Part shown: positions 7,919 through 17,121 of the stretch, one piece after another
Position numbering within the stretch: the stretch's first letter is position 1
Layout: the number at the start of each line of letters is the position of its first letter
Assembly: GCF_008693385.1 (NCBI RefSeq)
Contig: NZ_CP044067.1
Coordinates: 248,001-312,000, forward strand
Length of the DNA: 64,000 nucleotides
Origin: Cupriavidus pauculus
GTDB taxonomy: Bacteria; Pseudomonadota; Gammaproteobacteria; Burkholderiales; Burkholderiaceae
Direction of reading: 5' to 3'
Translations under genes and position numbers: made by a program
Notes under the pieces: model-generated
The model's database searches: none
The model's input: only the letters and a program-made list of their open reading frames with translations
What the model was told of the DNA's origin: nothing

Positions 7919-9058
7919 ATGAAGAAGGTTTCGACGCTGGGCATCGTGCTGACGATGGCGGGGGCCGCGCAGGCGCAGTCCCTGATTCCGCAAAGTTCGG
8001 TCCAGCTTTACGGGTTGATCGATACGGCCATCGCTTTCCAGACCAACCAGATCGCGGCGACCAACGCCGCGGGCCGCGCCACGCGCAGCGGCAGCGCGGT
8101 CGGCATCGTGCCGGGCTTTTTCAACGGTTCGCGCTGGGGCCTGCTCGGTAGCGAGGATCTTGGCGGCGGTACGACGGCGGTGTTCCGGCTGGAGGCCGGC
8201 TTCAGTCCCGATACGGGGGTGTCGCTACAGGGCGGCCGCCTGTTCGGCCGCCAGGCATGGGTCGGGCTCAACGCCGACTATGGCCAGATCACGTTCGGCC
8301 GCCAGTACAGCGTGCCGTTCGATATCCTGCTGCCGTTCGACACGATCGGCTGGGGCAACACGGGCGCGAGCGATGTCTGGGTGCAGTTGCTGGAAGGCTC
8401 GCGCATGGACAACTCGCTCAAGTACCAGCAGAACGTCGGACCGCTCAAGATCGAAGCCGCGTACACATTCGGCGAGTTCGCGGGCGGGGCGTCGGCGGGG
8501 TCGATCTACTCGGCGGGCCTGAACTACACCAGCGGCCCGCTCGTGCTCGGCGCGGTGGGCCAGCAGGCGCGCGACCCGAACCGCAACAAGCAGACCAACG
8601 CGGGCGTGGGCGCGGCGTACGCGATCGGCCCGGTCACGCTGCACGGCTATTACCTGTACACGCGCCGCGACGGCGCATTCGCCCCGTCGACAAGCCAGGA
8701 CTTTCTGCCGACGTACGGGACCAATGCGCAGTACTACGCCAATCCGGGCATGACCGGCACGGGCAGCAGCACCGCACCGCGGACCGACCACGTGTTCCAG
8801 TTCGGCACCACGTACCAGGCCACGCAGGCATGGGTGCTGAAGGCCGCCGTGATCTACGACGCGGCGCGCGACGTCAACCCCGCGGGCCAGAGCGGCAACA
8901 AGCTGTCGGCGTTCCTGATCGGCGACTACTTCTTCTCGAAGCGCACCGATACCTATCTGGCCACCGCCTACAATCGCGTGGGCTCGGCGTTGAGCGGCGC
9001 CTATGCGGGCCGCAACGACAGCATCGGCGTGTTCCTCGGCATGCGTCACCGGTTCTGA
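7919..9058 (+). CDS. Gram-negative general porin (OmpC/Porin_4 type)
   Basis: A 379-aa outer-membrane trimeric porin that forms a diffusion channel for small hydrophilic solutes. It has a short signal peptide (MKKVSTLGIVLTMAGAAQA), then SSVQLYGLIDTAIAF, the standard first strand of betaproteobacterial porins. GSRWGLLGSEDLGGGTTAVFRLEAGF and GRQAWVGLNADYGQITFGRQY follow, and the C-terminus GMRHRF ends in the terminal Phe needed for BAM recognition. The start at 7919 is fixed by the signal peptide and an AGGAGG ribosome site, although the frame is open from 7508. One base separates its stop from the convergent monooxygenase gene at 9060. Confidence 0.95.
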   Translation: MKKVSTLGIVLTMAGAAQAQSLIPQSSVQLYGLIDTAIAFQTNQIAATNAAGRATRSGSAVGIVPGFFNGSRWGLLGSEDLGGGTTAVFRLEAGFSPDTGVSLQGGRLFGRQAWVGLNADYGQITFGRQYSVPFDILLPFDTIGWGNTGASDVWVQLLEGSRMDNSLKYQQNVGPLKIEAAYTFGEFAGGASAGSIYSAGLNYTSGPLVLGAVGQQARDPNRNKQTNAGVGAAYAIGPVTLHGYYLYTRRDGAFAPSTSQDFLPTYGTNAQYYANPGMTGTGSSTAPRTDHVFQFGTTYQATQAWVLKAAVIYDAARDVNPAGQSGNKLSAFLIGDYFFSKRTDTYLATAYNRVGSALSGAYAGRNDSIGVFLGMRHRF

Positions 9059-9059
9059 G

Positions 9060-10478
9060 CTACGCGGCAGCCCGTTCGCGCGCGGGCAGGTGCTGGAGGT
9101 TGAAATGGTCGCGCAGCCGTGGACCGCCGTAGCGCTGGCGGTAGATACCGCGCCGTTGCAGCTCCGGCACCACGAGCGTGCGGAACCGGTCCATCGCATA
9201 GGGCAGGAAAGGCATGAAGACGTTGAATCCGTCCGCCGCGCCTTCCTCGAACCACCATTGCATATAGTCGGCAACCTCTGCCGGGTTGCCGACCACGGCC
9301 GAGCTCTGCGCGATGGAGGCGTGGATCAGGTCGAGGTAGGTGATGCGCCGGGCCGGATCGGCGGCGACGAGGTCGCGCCGCGTCAGGCGTGTGATGTACG
9401 CCAGGATCTGCCGGCCACGCTCGCTCGCGCGATCCGCGATATCGGCGGGGACCAGCGCATCGTAGGCATGCCCCCGGACGTCGACGCCGAGCACATCGCT
9501 CGCGAGCGACAGGTTGCGGCTGGCGCCGCGTCCCATGCCGACGTACTGGAAGTCCGCGGCGGCCGCGTCGCCGGCGTGCGTGCCTTCGGGCGCGGGGTCC
9601 TCCGGGTCGAGCGTGAGCAGACGGTTCAGCGTGTCGTAGGTCGATACGGCGGCCTCGGTCGTCGGCTCGGCAATGACGGTCAGCCCGGGCACGACCTTGA
9701 GGTCGTCGGGATTGCGGCCATAGGCGGCCGCGCGCGCCTTGACCTCGCGATAGAAGTCGCGTGCCACATCGAACCGCGCGTCGCCCGTGAAAATCACGTC
9801 CGCGTGGCGCGCGCCGAAATCCAGCGAGCGTTCGGAAGTGCCCGCGTGAAGGATGATCGGATGATGCTGCGGCGAGCGCGGCAACGCCGAGCCGCCCGCG
9901 CGGATCTGCCGCGCATGCAGCGCCAGCTTGCCGTCGTCGTCGGTCAGTGCGTCGGGTCCCCACGCATCCCACAGCGACCGCACCGTGCGCGTGAAGGTCT
10001 CCGCGTGCGCGTAGCGGGCTTCGTTGTCCCAATGCGCGGTGCGGCTGAAGTTCAGCGCCGCGGCCGGATCCGCACCGGTCACGACGTTCCATGACGCGCG
10101 CCCCGCGCTGAGGTGGTCGAGCGACGAGAGCATGCGCGCGACGGTGAAGGGATCGCTGTAGGTGGTGTTCGTCGTGACCACGATGCCGACGCGTTCCGTC
10201 GCCGCGGCGATCGCGCTCGCCGCGACGAACGGTTCCAGCCTCGCCATCTGGCCCGGATTCGTCCTGGCCAGCGCGGGGTCCGCCACGAGGCGGTCGCCGA
10301 GGAAGATAAAGTCGAAGCACGAAGCCTCGGCGTCGCGGCAGGTCTGCTGGATGAATGCGATATCGAACGCGCCGTCGGCGCGCGCGGCCGGGTGCCGCCA
10401 CCCCGCCGAGTGCGTACCGGTGGCCCAGAACATCAGGCCCAGATGAAGTTGGCGATGGCGGGTGTCAGGCATGGGCAT
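9060..10478 (-). CDS. NtaA/SnaA/DszA-family flavin-dependent monooxygenase
   Basis: A 472-aa bacterial-luciferase-like monooxygenase of the subgroup including nitrilotriacetate monooxygenase A, pristinamycin SnaA and the sulfone monooxygenase DszA. The start LHLGLMFWATGTHSAGWRHP, the FLGDRL segment, TERVGIVVTTNTTYSDPFTVAR, and SAGRASWNVVTG with NFSR are typical. These enzymes use reduced flavin from a separate reductase to split C-N or C-S bonds. It is the last gene of a nine-gene run and overlaps the preceding monooxygenase gene by 14 bp. No flavin reductase gene is visible in the run. Confidence 0.9.
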   Translation of the reverse strand: MPMPDTRHRQLHLGLMFWATGTHSAGWRHPAARADGAFDIAFIQQTCRDAEASCFDFIFLGDRLVADPALARTNPGQMARLEPFVAASAIAAATERVGIVVTTNTTYSDPFTVARMLSSLDHLSAGRASWNVVTGADPAAALNFSRTAHWDNEARYAHAETFTRTVRSLWDAWGPDALTDDDGKLALHARQIRAGGSALPRSPQHHPIILHAGTSERSLDFGARHADVIFTGDARFDVARDFYREVKARAAAYGRNPDDLKVVPGLTVIAEPTTEAAVSTYDTLNRLLTLDPEDPAPEGTHAGDAAAADFQYVGMGRGASRNLSLASDVLGVDVRGHAYDALVPADIADRASERGRQILAYITRLTRRDLVAADPARRITYLDLIHASIAQSSAVVGNPAEVADYMQWWFEEGAADGFNVFMPFLPYAMDRFRTLVVPELQRRGIYRQRYGGPRLRDHFNLQHLPARERAAA

Positions 10479-11535
10479 CCTGTATCGGGCGCGCCGTCTC
10501 GCGTTGGGCGGCGTGCCGGTTGATGGCGGGTGGCAGGCCGAGGCGTCGGGTCAGCGTGACCGGCCCGGCCGGGCGTTCCACGAGTCCGAACGGCTCGAGC
10601 AGCCGCGTCAGGTAGACGAGGTCGCGCGTGCGTGCGGGCGGCAGGGTCAGCCATGCCCCGTCCAGCGCGCGCGCGTGGAGCGTGGCGATGTGGGCTTCCC
10701 AGTCGGCCCATGTGCCGACGAACGCCTCGTTGAACGTACCCTCGAACGTACCTTCGGACGCACCGTTGAGCCCGACGGCGAGCAACTCGGCTTCGGCGCG
10801 GGTGTCGGCGACGCATGGCGTCACGCGCTGCAAGGTTAGCGTGGACACATCGGTGCCGAGCCTGCCGTCAGGCCGCAGGCGTGGCGGCCGGCCCTGCGGC
10901 GAAGCCGCGATATTGAGCGGTCCTTTTACCTGAAACGCGGCACCCGCGTGCTCGATGAAATGCGCGCGGGTCAGGTCGACGAACGCGCCGCTGGCCTTGT
11001 CGCGCACGAAGGCGCCGGATTCCCACGAGTCGAACAGTTGCTCCACCACGTCGACGAATTCGCGCTGGCGTGCGCGACGCTGTGTGTCGGCGGACGGCGC
11101 GGCACCGTGGTTCGCGGCGGCGTTGCCGGACTCGTCCGTTACGGCGAGCCAGCCCGCACGGCCATGGCTCACGTGGTCGAGCGATGCAATCAGGCGCGCG
11201 GCCGCGAACGGTTGCGCGTAGTTCGTATTGACGACAGGCACGAGTCCGATATGCCGCGTGGTGACGGCCAGATAGGATGCGAGCGTAAACGCTTCGAGCG
11301 CAAGGGCGGCATGGCCGTCCGCCACACCGGTGGTATCGAGCGCCGAGTCCTCGATAACGAGGAAGTCGACACCCAGCGCTTCCAGTGCCCGCGCATGCGC
11401 CAGCGTGGTATCGCTTCGGAAAGGATTGAAGGGGAGCGCGGCGTGCTCGCTCGCGCGCAGCGCGGCAAGCGTGACGCCGGCGACGAGCGGCCGGCGGCCG
11501 TCGCGAGGGTTGTGGGCATCGCGTTCGTGGGGCAT
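10465..11535 (-). CDS. LLM-class flavin-dependent monooxygenase
   Basis: A 356-aa luciferase-like monooxygenase. ALPFNPFRSDTTLAHARALEALGVDFLVIEDSALD is the first barrel strand region, followed by TTRHIGLVPVVNTNYAQPFAAARLIASLDHVSHGRAGW, the same flavin-pocket segment as in NtaA-type enzymes. I start at ATG 11535 (MPHERDAH); the frame is open to 11775 but those residues lie over the ATP-binding protein gene. A short internal repeat (EGTFEGTFNEAF) sits near residue 265. The middle and C-terminal parts are more divergent than in its neighbour at 9060, so the two are probably paralogues with different roles, such as a two-step oxidation. Confidence 0.82.
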   Translation of the reverse strand: MPHERDAHNPRDGRRPLVAGVTLAALRASEHAALPFNPFRSDTTLAHARALEALGVDFLVIEDSALDTTGVADGHAALALEAFTLASYLAVTTRHIGLVPVVNTNYAQPFAAARLIASLDHVSHGRAGWLAVTDESGNAAANHGAAPSADTQRRARQREFVDVVEQLFDSWESGAFVRDKASGAFVDLTRAHFIEHAGAAFQVKGPLNIAASPQGRPPRLRPDGRLGTDVSTLTLQRVTPCVADTRAEAELLAVGLNGASEGTFEGTFNEAFVGTWADWEAHIATLHARALDGAWLTLPPARTRDLVYLTRLLEPFGLVERPAGPVTLTRRLGLPPAINRHAAQRETARPIQDAHA

Positions 11536-11551
11536 GGCATCGTCCGGAAGT

Positions 11552-12286
11552 TCAGGCGGCCTGTCGGCCGCCGAGATAGGCATCGAGTACCGCGGGGTCG
11601 GCCGCGACAGTGGCGCCGTCGCCCGACAGCACCACGCGTCCCTGTTCGAGGACATAGGCGCGATCGGCCATCGCCAGCGCCTCGCGCGCGTTCTGCTCCA
11701 CGAGCAGCACGGTCGTTCCCTCGGCACGGATCTGCTCGATGATCCGGAAGATCTGCGCGATGATCTTCGGTGCAAGCCCCATCGACGGTTCGTCGAGCAG
11801 CAGCAGGCGAGGGCGCGCCATCAGCGCGCGGCCGATGGCGAGCATCTGCTGTTCGCCGCCCGACAGCGTCCCCGCCGGCTGGCGATGGCGTTCCGCCAGG
11901 CGCGGAAACAGCGCGTAGACGTGCGCGACATCGGCCGCAACGTCGCGGTCGCGGCGCAGATAGGCGCCAATCGCCAGATTCTCGGCGACGGTCAGCTGCG
12001 GCACGGTCTGACGGCCCTCCTGCACGAGGCTGATGCCGCGCGCCACGCGACGCTCGACCGCAAGGTCCCCAAACGATGTGCCATCGAAGGAGACCGTGCC
12101 GCTTACCGCCGGCAACAGGCCCATGATTGCCGACAACGTCGTCGTCTTGCCCGCGCCGTTCGCGCCGACCAGCGCAACAATCTCGCCCTGCCGCACCTCA
12201 AGCGACACGCCGTGCAATACCGCACGCTTGCCATAAGCGGCCGACAGTCCCGCTACCGACAGCAGCGCGTCCGCGTCACGCGTCAT
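11552..12286 (-). CDS. livF: branched-chain amino acid-type ABC transporter ATP-binding protein (LivF type)
   Basis: A 244-aa ABC ATPase. Walker A is GANGAGKTT (about residues 37-45), the Q-loop region is RGISLVQEGRQTVPQLTVAENL, the signature is LSGGEQQMLAIGRAL, and Walker B is LLLLDEPSMGLAP. EQNAREAL is the diagnostic LivF H-loop context. It energises the importer with LivG (12276), with which it overlaps by 11 bp. In HAAT-family systems of this kind the cargo ranges from amino acids to amides, urea and aromatic acids, so the name does not fix the substrate. Confidence 0.93.
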   Translation of the reverse strand: MTRDADALLSVAGLSAAYGKRAVLHGVSLEVRQGEIVALVGANGAGKTTTLSAIMGLLPAVSGTVSFDGTSFGDLAVERRVARGISLVQEGRQTVPQLTVAENLAIGAYLRRDRDVAADVAHVYALFPRLAERHRQPAGTLSGGEQQMLAIGRALMARPRLLLLDEPSMGLAPKIIAQIFRIIEQIRAEGTTVLLVEQNAREALAMADRAYVLEQGRVVLSGDGATVAADPAVLDAYLGGRQAA

Positions 12287-12995
12287 GGCGGACTCCCAGA
12301 TAGGCCTCGATCACGGCCGGATCGGCCTGTACCGCGGCTGGCGTACCGGCGGCAATCTTGCGTCCGGCGTTGATGACGATCACCCGATCGCTGATGCCCA
12401 TGATGAGTTCCATATCGTGTTCGACCAGCAGCACCGTGACGCCGCGTGCGCGCACGTCCCGCAGCAGGGCATTCAGTTCGCGTTTCTCGCTCGGGTTCAT
12501 GCCCGCCGCGGGTTCGTCGAGGATCAGCAGGGACGGTTCCGTGGCCAGGCTGCGCGCGATCTCCAGCCGCCGCTGATGACCGTAGGGCAGCGCCTCGGCC
12601 GGCCATTCCCCCGCATGGCCCAGGCCCAGACGTTCGAGCAGCTCGCCCGCTCGCCGCGCGGCACCCCGCCGGCCACGGCGCTCGGCACCGAGCAGCACGT
12701 TGTCCCGCACGCTCAATCCCTGGAACAGCCGGATCTGCTGGAATGTCCGGCCAATGCCGAGCCGCGCAATGCGCGCGGGCGGCAGGCCGGCGATATCGCG
12801 GCCGCCGAAGCGGACCGCACCGCTGTCGGGCCGGTAGAAGCCGGTGACCATGTTCATCAGGCTCGTCTTGCCCGAACCGTTGGGGCCGATCACCGACGTG
12901 ATGGTGCCCGCGTCCACGCGCAGCGACAGCCCGTCCAGCGCCTGCACGCCGTCGAACCGCTTGCTGAGCGCATCGATCTGCAGAAGCGGGGTCAT
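12276..12995 (-). CDS. livG: branched-chain amino acid-type ABC transporter ATP-binding protein (LivG type)
   Basis: A 239-aa ABC ATPase. It has Walker A GPNGSGKTS, the LivG hallmark GRTFQQIRLFQGLSVRDNVLLG, a degenerate signature LPYGHQRRLEIARSL, Walker B LLILDEPAAGMNP, and the LLVEHDMELIMGISDRVIV H-loop. Start ATG 12995 (MTPLLQIDALSK) overlaps the LivM stop by 4 bp (ATGA), so the longer in-frame opening to 13343 is not used. It pairs with LivF as the second nucleotide-binding domain. Confidence 0.93.
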   Translation of the reverse strand: MTPLLQIDALSKRFDGVQALDGLSLRVDAGTITSVIGPNGSGKTSLMNMVTGFYRPDSGAVRFGGRDIAGLPPARIARLGIGRTFQQIRLFQGLSVRDNVLLGAERRGRRGAARRAGELLERLGLGHAGEWPAEALPYGHQRRLEIARSLATEPSLLILDEPAAGMNPSEKRELNALLRDVRARGVTVLLVEHDMELIMGISDRVIVINAGRKIAAGTPAAVQADPAVIEAYLGVRHDA

Positions 12996-13894
12996 GGGCG
13001 CGCCTCCGTGGCGGCTTCTCCGGCGGGAGGCCGCACGCGTGCCGGCCGGGCCAACCTGCCGAACCTGTCGCGCAGCGGTTGACCTATGGACAGCATGCCG
13101 CGCGGGAGAAACACGACGGCGAGCAGCAGGATGGATGCCATGACGATCTCGCGCGCCTGCGCCGAGAAACGCAGCGCTTCCGGCAAGGCCGTAAAGATCG
13201 TGGCCCCCACCAGCGCGCCGGAAACATGCCCCAGTCCGCCGAGCACCGCATAGGCAATGGCATCGAGACTGCGTTGCAGCCCGAAGTCGTTGGGCCCGAT
13301 AAAGCCGTTCAGGTGCCCGAGCAGCGCACCGCCAAGGCCGCATACCGCGCCGCTGAACACGAACACGGCGAGCCGCACGCGTGCCACGTCGATCCCGAGC
13401 GATTGCGCGGGCATGTCGTCGAGGCGCGTTGCCTCGAGCACCCGGCCGGTGGGTCCGAGGCGCGCGATCACGATGACCGCGACGAGGACCGCGACCGTGG
13501 CCGCGAGTAGCGGCTGCGTCGTCGCCAGCGGAATGCCGTCGAGGCCGAGCGCGCCGCCCGTCACCGTGTCCCAGTTGAGCGCGACGACGCGCATGACCTC
13601 GGTGAACGCGAGCGTCGCCAGCGCGAAGTAGTCGCCTTCCAGCCGCAGCACGGGGGCGCCAAGCAGGAGCGCAACCAGCGCCCCGGCAATCGCGCCAGCC
13701 GCGAGCGCGATCGGAAACGGCAGCGCCGTATGCAGCGATATCAGCACGGATACATAGGCGCCCACGGCAACGAGCCCGCCCGTGGCCAGCGAGAAGCGGT
13801 TGACACTGAGCATCAGGTAGACACCGATGCCGAGGATCGCGTTGATGCCCACCAGTGCGATCACGTTTTCATAGGCCAGCAGGAATTCCATCAT
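12992..13894 (-). CDS. livM: branched-chain amino acid-type ABC transporter permease (LivM type)
   Basis: A 300-aa polytopic membrane protein with about eight or nine hydrophobic segments. The first is AYENVIALVGINAILGIGVYLML. The conserved LivM segment is GAPVLRLEGDYFALATLAFTEVMR, and VLGGLGHVSGALVGATIFTALPE lies near the C-terminus. Start ATG 13894 (MMEFLLAYENV) overlaps the LivH stop by 4 bp; the second Met codon is an alternative start. It forms the channel together with LivH. Confidence 0.93.
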   Translation of the reverse strand: MMEFLLAYENVIALVGINAILGIGVYLMLSVNRFSLATGGLVAVGAYVSVLISLHTALPFPIALAAGAIAGALVALLLGAPVLRLEGDYFALATLAFTEVMRVVALNWDTVTGGALGLDGIPLATTQPLLAATVAVLVAVIVIARLGPTGRVLEATRLDDMPAQSLGIDVARVRLAVFVFSGAVCGLGGALLGHLNGFIGPNDFGLQRSLDAIAYAVLGGLGHVSGALVGATIFTALPEALRFSAQAREIVMASILLLAVVFLPRGMLSIGQPLRDRFGRLARPARVRPPAGEAATEARP

Positions 13895-14778
13895 GCGCGC
13901 TGCCTTGCGGACGTACCGAAGAACCCCGTGGGACGGACCACGAGCACCAGGAAAATTGCCCCGAACGCGATGGCATCGCGCAGCGACGATTGCAGGTAGG
14001 CCACGCTGTACACCTCCGTAAGACCCAGCACGATGCCGCCGATCGCGGCCCCCGCGACCTGCCCGAGACCGCCGAGAATCAGCGCGGACAGCCCTTTCAG
14101 CAGGATGTTGTCGCCCATGAACGGCGACACCGCGTTGTACAGCACGCCGAGCTGCACGCCGGCGGCGCCCGCGAGCGCGCCGGTCATGCCGTACGTCAGC
14201 AGCTTGAGCCGCGTGACCGGAATGCCGACGAGCTGCGCCACGTTGGGCTTGAACGCAATGGTGCGGATGGCGAGGCCGATGCGCGTGCGGCGCAACGTAT
14301 AGGCCAGCACGAGCATCAGCAGCAACGCCGACGCAATCACGATCAGCTGCAGGCTCTGCACGCGGACCCCGAAGAGGTCCCATGCGTGCTCCGTCCACGC
14401 GCTCTGCGGAAAGCGACGGACCTGCGTGCCGAAGACTTCCTGCACCACCGCGATCAGCAGGCGGGCCAGCGCCAGGCTGGCGACGAGGCCCATCCAGCGA
14501 TTGGCGCCGCGTGCCTCCAGTGGGCGGAACACGAACCACTCGCTGGCCATGGCCGTCAGCGCGGACACGAGCATCGCCGCCAGGAACGCCAGCGGCAGTG
14601 GCCAGTGGAGTGCCGTGGTCAACTCGATGCCGGCGAACGCGCCGACCATCAGGATCGCGCCCTGGGCGAGGTTCAGCACGTTGAGCACGCCGAACAGCAG
14701 CGTGAACCCCACCGCGAACACGGCGTAGGTGGCCCCGAGCGCGAGCCCGTTGACCGTCTGTTGCAGGAATACCTCCAT
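13891..14778 (-). CDS. livH: branched-chain amino acid-type ABC transporter permease (LivH type)
   Basis: A 295-aa integral membrane permease. It has the LivH opening FLQQTVNGLALGATYAVFAVGFTLLFGVLNVLNLAQG, the EWFVFRPLEARGANRWMGLVASLALA stretch, and KGLSALILGGLGQVAGAAIGGIVLGLTE. Start ATG 14778 is the first Met before the conserved region. It is 19 bp downstream of the receptor gene and is translationally coupled to LivM. Confidence 0.93.
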   Translation of the reverse strand: MEVFLQQTVNGLALGATYAVFAVGFTLLFGVLNVLNLAQGAILMVGAFAGIELTTALHWPLPLAFLAAMLVSALTAMASEWFVFRPLEARGANRWMGLVASLALARLLIAVVQEVFGTQVRRFPQSAWTEHAWDLFGVRVQSLQLIVIASALLLMLVLAYTLRRTRIGLAIRTIAFKPNVAQLVGIPVTRLKLLTYGMTGALAGAAGVQLGVLYNAVSPFMGDNILLKGLSALILGGLGQVAGAAIGGIVLGLTEVYSVAYLQSSLRDAIAFGAIFLVLVVRPTGFFGTSARQRA

Positions 14779-14797
14779 GATCGCTACCTGTTGGCGT

Positions 14798-15949
14798 TTA
14801 CTTGTCGGCGCCCTTGCCGTCGAGCGGCACGAACTTGCCGCCGCGCGCGACGAGGATCTTCGGTTCGACCGTCGGTTCGCGATTGGCATCGAAGCCGATC
14901 GGACCGAGCACGCCCGGATAGCCCTTGATCGCCGTCAGTTCGGCATGGATGCGCGCGCTGTCGCCCGACTGCGCGCGGCGAATGGCCTCGACCAGCAGCG
15001 CGGCCGCATCGTGGCCATACGCGGCATAGATATCGGGCCGGCGCTTGTAGCGGGCCTCGTACTCGCGCACGAACGACTGGCTGACGGGGTTGTCCAGTTC
15101 GGGGAACCATGCGGTTCCGACGATGGTGCCTTCCGCGCCCGCGCCGCCGAGTTCGAAGAACTTCGTGGAGATCGCCGATTGCGTGCCGACGAAGAGCACC
15201 TGCTGGGGAATACCGAGCTGGCGCGCCTGCCGAACGATGGCGGCCGCTTCCTCGGCCAGCGCGCCGATGACGATGGCGTCGGGGTTCTGCGCCTTGATCT
15301 TGGTGAGCTGCGCCGCAAAGTCGACGTCGCCACGCTGGAACGTCTCGGTCGCGACCACGCTGACGCCGTTGTCGGTCAGCGCCTGCTTTTGCACCGTATA
15401 CGCGGACTTCGTGAGCTGGTCGTCGATGCCGTAGATCTGCGCCACGCGCCTGACCTTGTATTGCGCCACGGCGCGCTTGATCACGCCCGGCGTGACGATG
15501 TCCTCCGGCGGGCTCACGCGGAACAGCCGGTCGCCGATGCGCTGCGTCAGGCCCGCGGCGGTATTCGACGAGGCGATGATCGGAATGCCGGCCTTCTGGG
15601 CCAGCGGATCGGCCGCCAGCGCCGAGGTCGTCAGGGTCGGGCCAAGAATGGCGGAGACCTTGTCCTTGCCGATCAGGCGCTGGAAGATATTGACGGTCTG
15701 GTTGCGATCGGCGCCGTCGTCATAGTGGACGAGCTCGATCTTGAGCTTGCCCAGCCTGCCGCTGGCATTGGCCTGCTCGACGACCTGCTCGATGGCGTTC
15801 TTCTGCTCGATGCCGTAGAGCGCGGCCGAGCCGCCGGTCGTGGTCTGCACCACGCCGACCTTGATCACCTGCGCGAAGGCCGTGTGTACGTGGAGGCCGG
15901 CTGCGCCGATCAGGGCCAGCGCAGCGATGGTCTTGCCGAAGGATGTCAT
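14798..15949 (-). CDS. periplasmic receptor of a Liv-type ABC transporter
   Basis: A 383-aa type I periplasmic binding protein with an N-terminal signal peptide (MTSFGKTIAALALIGAAGLHVHTAFAQ). The mature start VIKVGVVQTTTGGSAALYG, KVSAILGPTLTTSALAADPLAQKAGIPIIASSN and RVSPPEDIVTPGV are typical of LivK-like receptors. I start at 15949, where the signal peptide begins, not at 16087. It is the receptor for LivHMGF and probably sets substrate choice for the operon, although LivK-like sequences do not allow the ligand to be read off. Confidence 0.9.
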   Translation of the reverse strand: MTSFGKTIAALALIGAAGLHVHTAFAQVIKVGVVQTTTGGSAALYGIEQKNAIEQVVEQANASGRLGKLKIELVHYDDGADRNQTVNIFQRLIGKDKVSAILGPTLTTSALAADPLAQKAGIPIIASSNTAAGLTQRIGDRLFRVSPPEDIVTPGVIKRAVAQYKVRRVAQIYGIDDQLTKSAYTVQKQALTDNGVSVVATETFQRGDVDFAAQLTKIKAQNPDAIVIGALAEEAAAIVRQARQLGIPQQVLFVGTQSAISTKFFELGGAGAEGTIVGTAWFPELDNPVSQSFVREYEARYKRRPDIYAAYGHDAAALLVEAIRRAQSGDSARIHAELTAIKGYPGVLGPIGFDANREPTVEPKILVARGGKFVPLDGKGADK

Positions 15950-15980
15950 ATGCGTTCTCGGAAATAAGAAGTCGGGGATA

Positions 15981-17108
15981 TCAGGCCTGCCTGCGCCACG
16001 CGGCATCGCGATCCGCGGTCCATGCGGACGTCGCGCCGGCTTCGGTTTGCCGGTCCACGGGCAGGTGCGGCAGCACGAGTTCGGCAAAGCGGTACGCTTC
16101 CTCGAGCAAGGGCATGCCCGAGACGATCAGCACGTCGATGCCCGCATCGCGATACTCCTGAATGCGCGCCAGCACCTGCCGCGGACTGCCGACCAGCGCG
16201 GTGCCCGGTCCGTGACGGACCAGACCGATGCCCGACCACAGGTTGGGCTCGATCTCCAGTTCGCGCAGGTCCTTCGGCTTGTGCCCGCCGTGCAGCGCGG
16301 ACATGCGTTGCTGGCCGATGGAATCGATGCCTGCCACATACGACTGCGCGCCGGCGATGGCCGCGTCGTCCATGTGGTCGTACAGGTCCTGCGCCGCGGC
16401 CCAGGCCTCGGCCTCCGTCGGCCGCACGATCACGTAGAGCCGGATGCCGAAGCGGATCTTGTCCGCGCGGCCGTGCCGGCGCGCGAGTTCGCGCACCTCG
16501 CGGATCTTGACTTCCGCCTGGGATACGGTCTCGCCCCACGACAGGTACGTGTCGATATGCTTCGCCGCCACCTCGTGGGCGGCCGGCGAGGACCCACCGA
16601 ACCACAGTTCGGGCACGCGCCCGCCATGCGGCTGCAGCGGCAGGCCGGCATCCACGACATGGATGTACTTCCCCTTGAAGGTCACCGACTCCCCGCGCAG
16701 CAGCGCGCGCAGCACGGTCAGATACTCGTCCGTATAGGCATAGCGCTCGTCATGGCTCAGATGCACGCCGAACTGCGCCATCAGCTTTGCGTCGCCATTG
16801 ACGATGTTGACGCGCAGGCGGCCCTTGGAGAACTGGTCGAACGTGGTGATCATCTTGCCCAGCAATGTGGGCGACAGCAGCGGCGGGTGCGCGGCGATCA
16901 GGTGCTGGAAGCGGTCGGTGTACGGAATCAGCGAGGCACCCTGTACCCAGGCGTCGTGCGAGCCCGTGGCGAGCAGCGCGCCGGTAAAGCCGAGGTGATC
17001 GACCGCGCGGGCCAGTTGCTGGAAATAGGGATAGCTCAGCTGGCGCGCGCCATCGGCGCGCCACGGGTAGCGGCCATCGGGGCCGGTCAGGTACCACAGG
17101 ACTTCCAT
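15981..17108 (-). CDS. SsuD-like alkanesulfonate monooxygenase family protein
   Basis: A 375-aa flavin-dependent monooxygenase close to SsuD, which cleaves alkanesulfonates to aldehyde and sulfite with reduced FMN. LWYLTGPDGRYPW, LGFTGALLATGSHDAWVQGASLI, ADKIRFGIRLYVIVRPTEAEAW and the C-terminal GMPLLEEAYRFAELVLPHL match the SsuD pattern. The motif LRVNIVNGDAKLMAQFGVHLSHDERYAYTDEY lies in the middle. It is 13 bp after the SsuA-like gene and 31 bp before the Liv receptor gene. The usual ssuE reductase and ssuBC transporter genes are absent here; the Liv-type importer takes their place in the run. Confidence 0.88.
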   Translation of the reverse strand: MEVLWYLTGPDGRYPWRADGARQLSYPYFQQLARAVDHLGFTGALLATGSHDAWVQGASLIPYTDRFQHLIAAHPPLLSPTLLGKMITTFDQFSKGRLRVNIVNGDAKLMAQFGVHLSHDERYAYTDEYLTVLRALLRGESVTFKGKYIHVVDAGLPLQPHGGRVPELWFGGSSPAAHEVAAKHIDTYLSWGETVSQAEVKIREVRELARRHGRADKIRFGIRLYVIVRPTEAEAWAAAQDLYDHMDDAAIAGAQSYVAGIDSIGQQRMSALHGGHKPKDLRELEIEPNLWSGIGLVRHGPGTALVGSPRQVLARIQEYRDAGIDVLIVSGMPLLEEAYRFAELVLPHLPVDRQTEAGATSAWTADRDAAWRRQA

Positions 17109-17121
17109 TGCGTATCCTTTG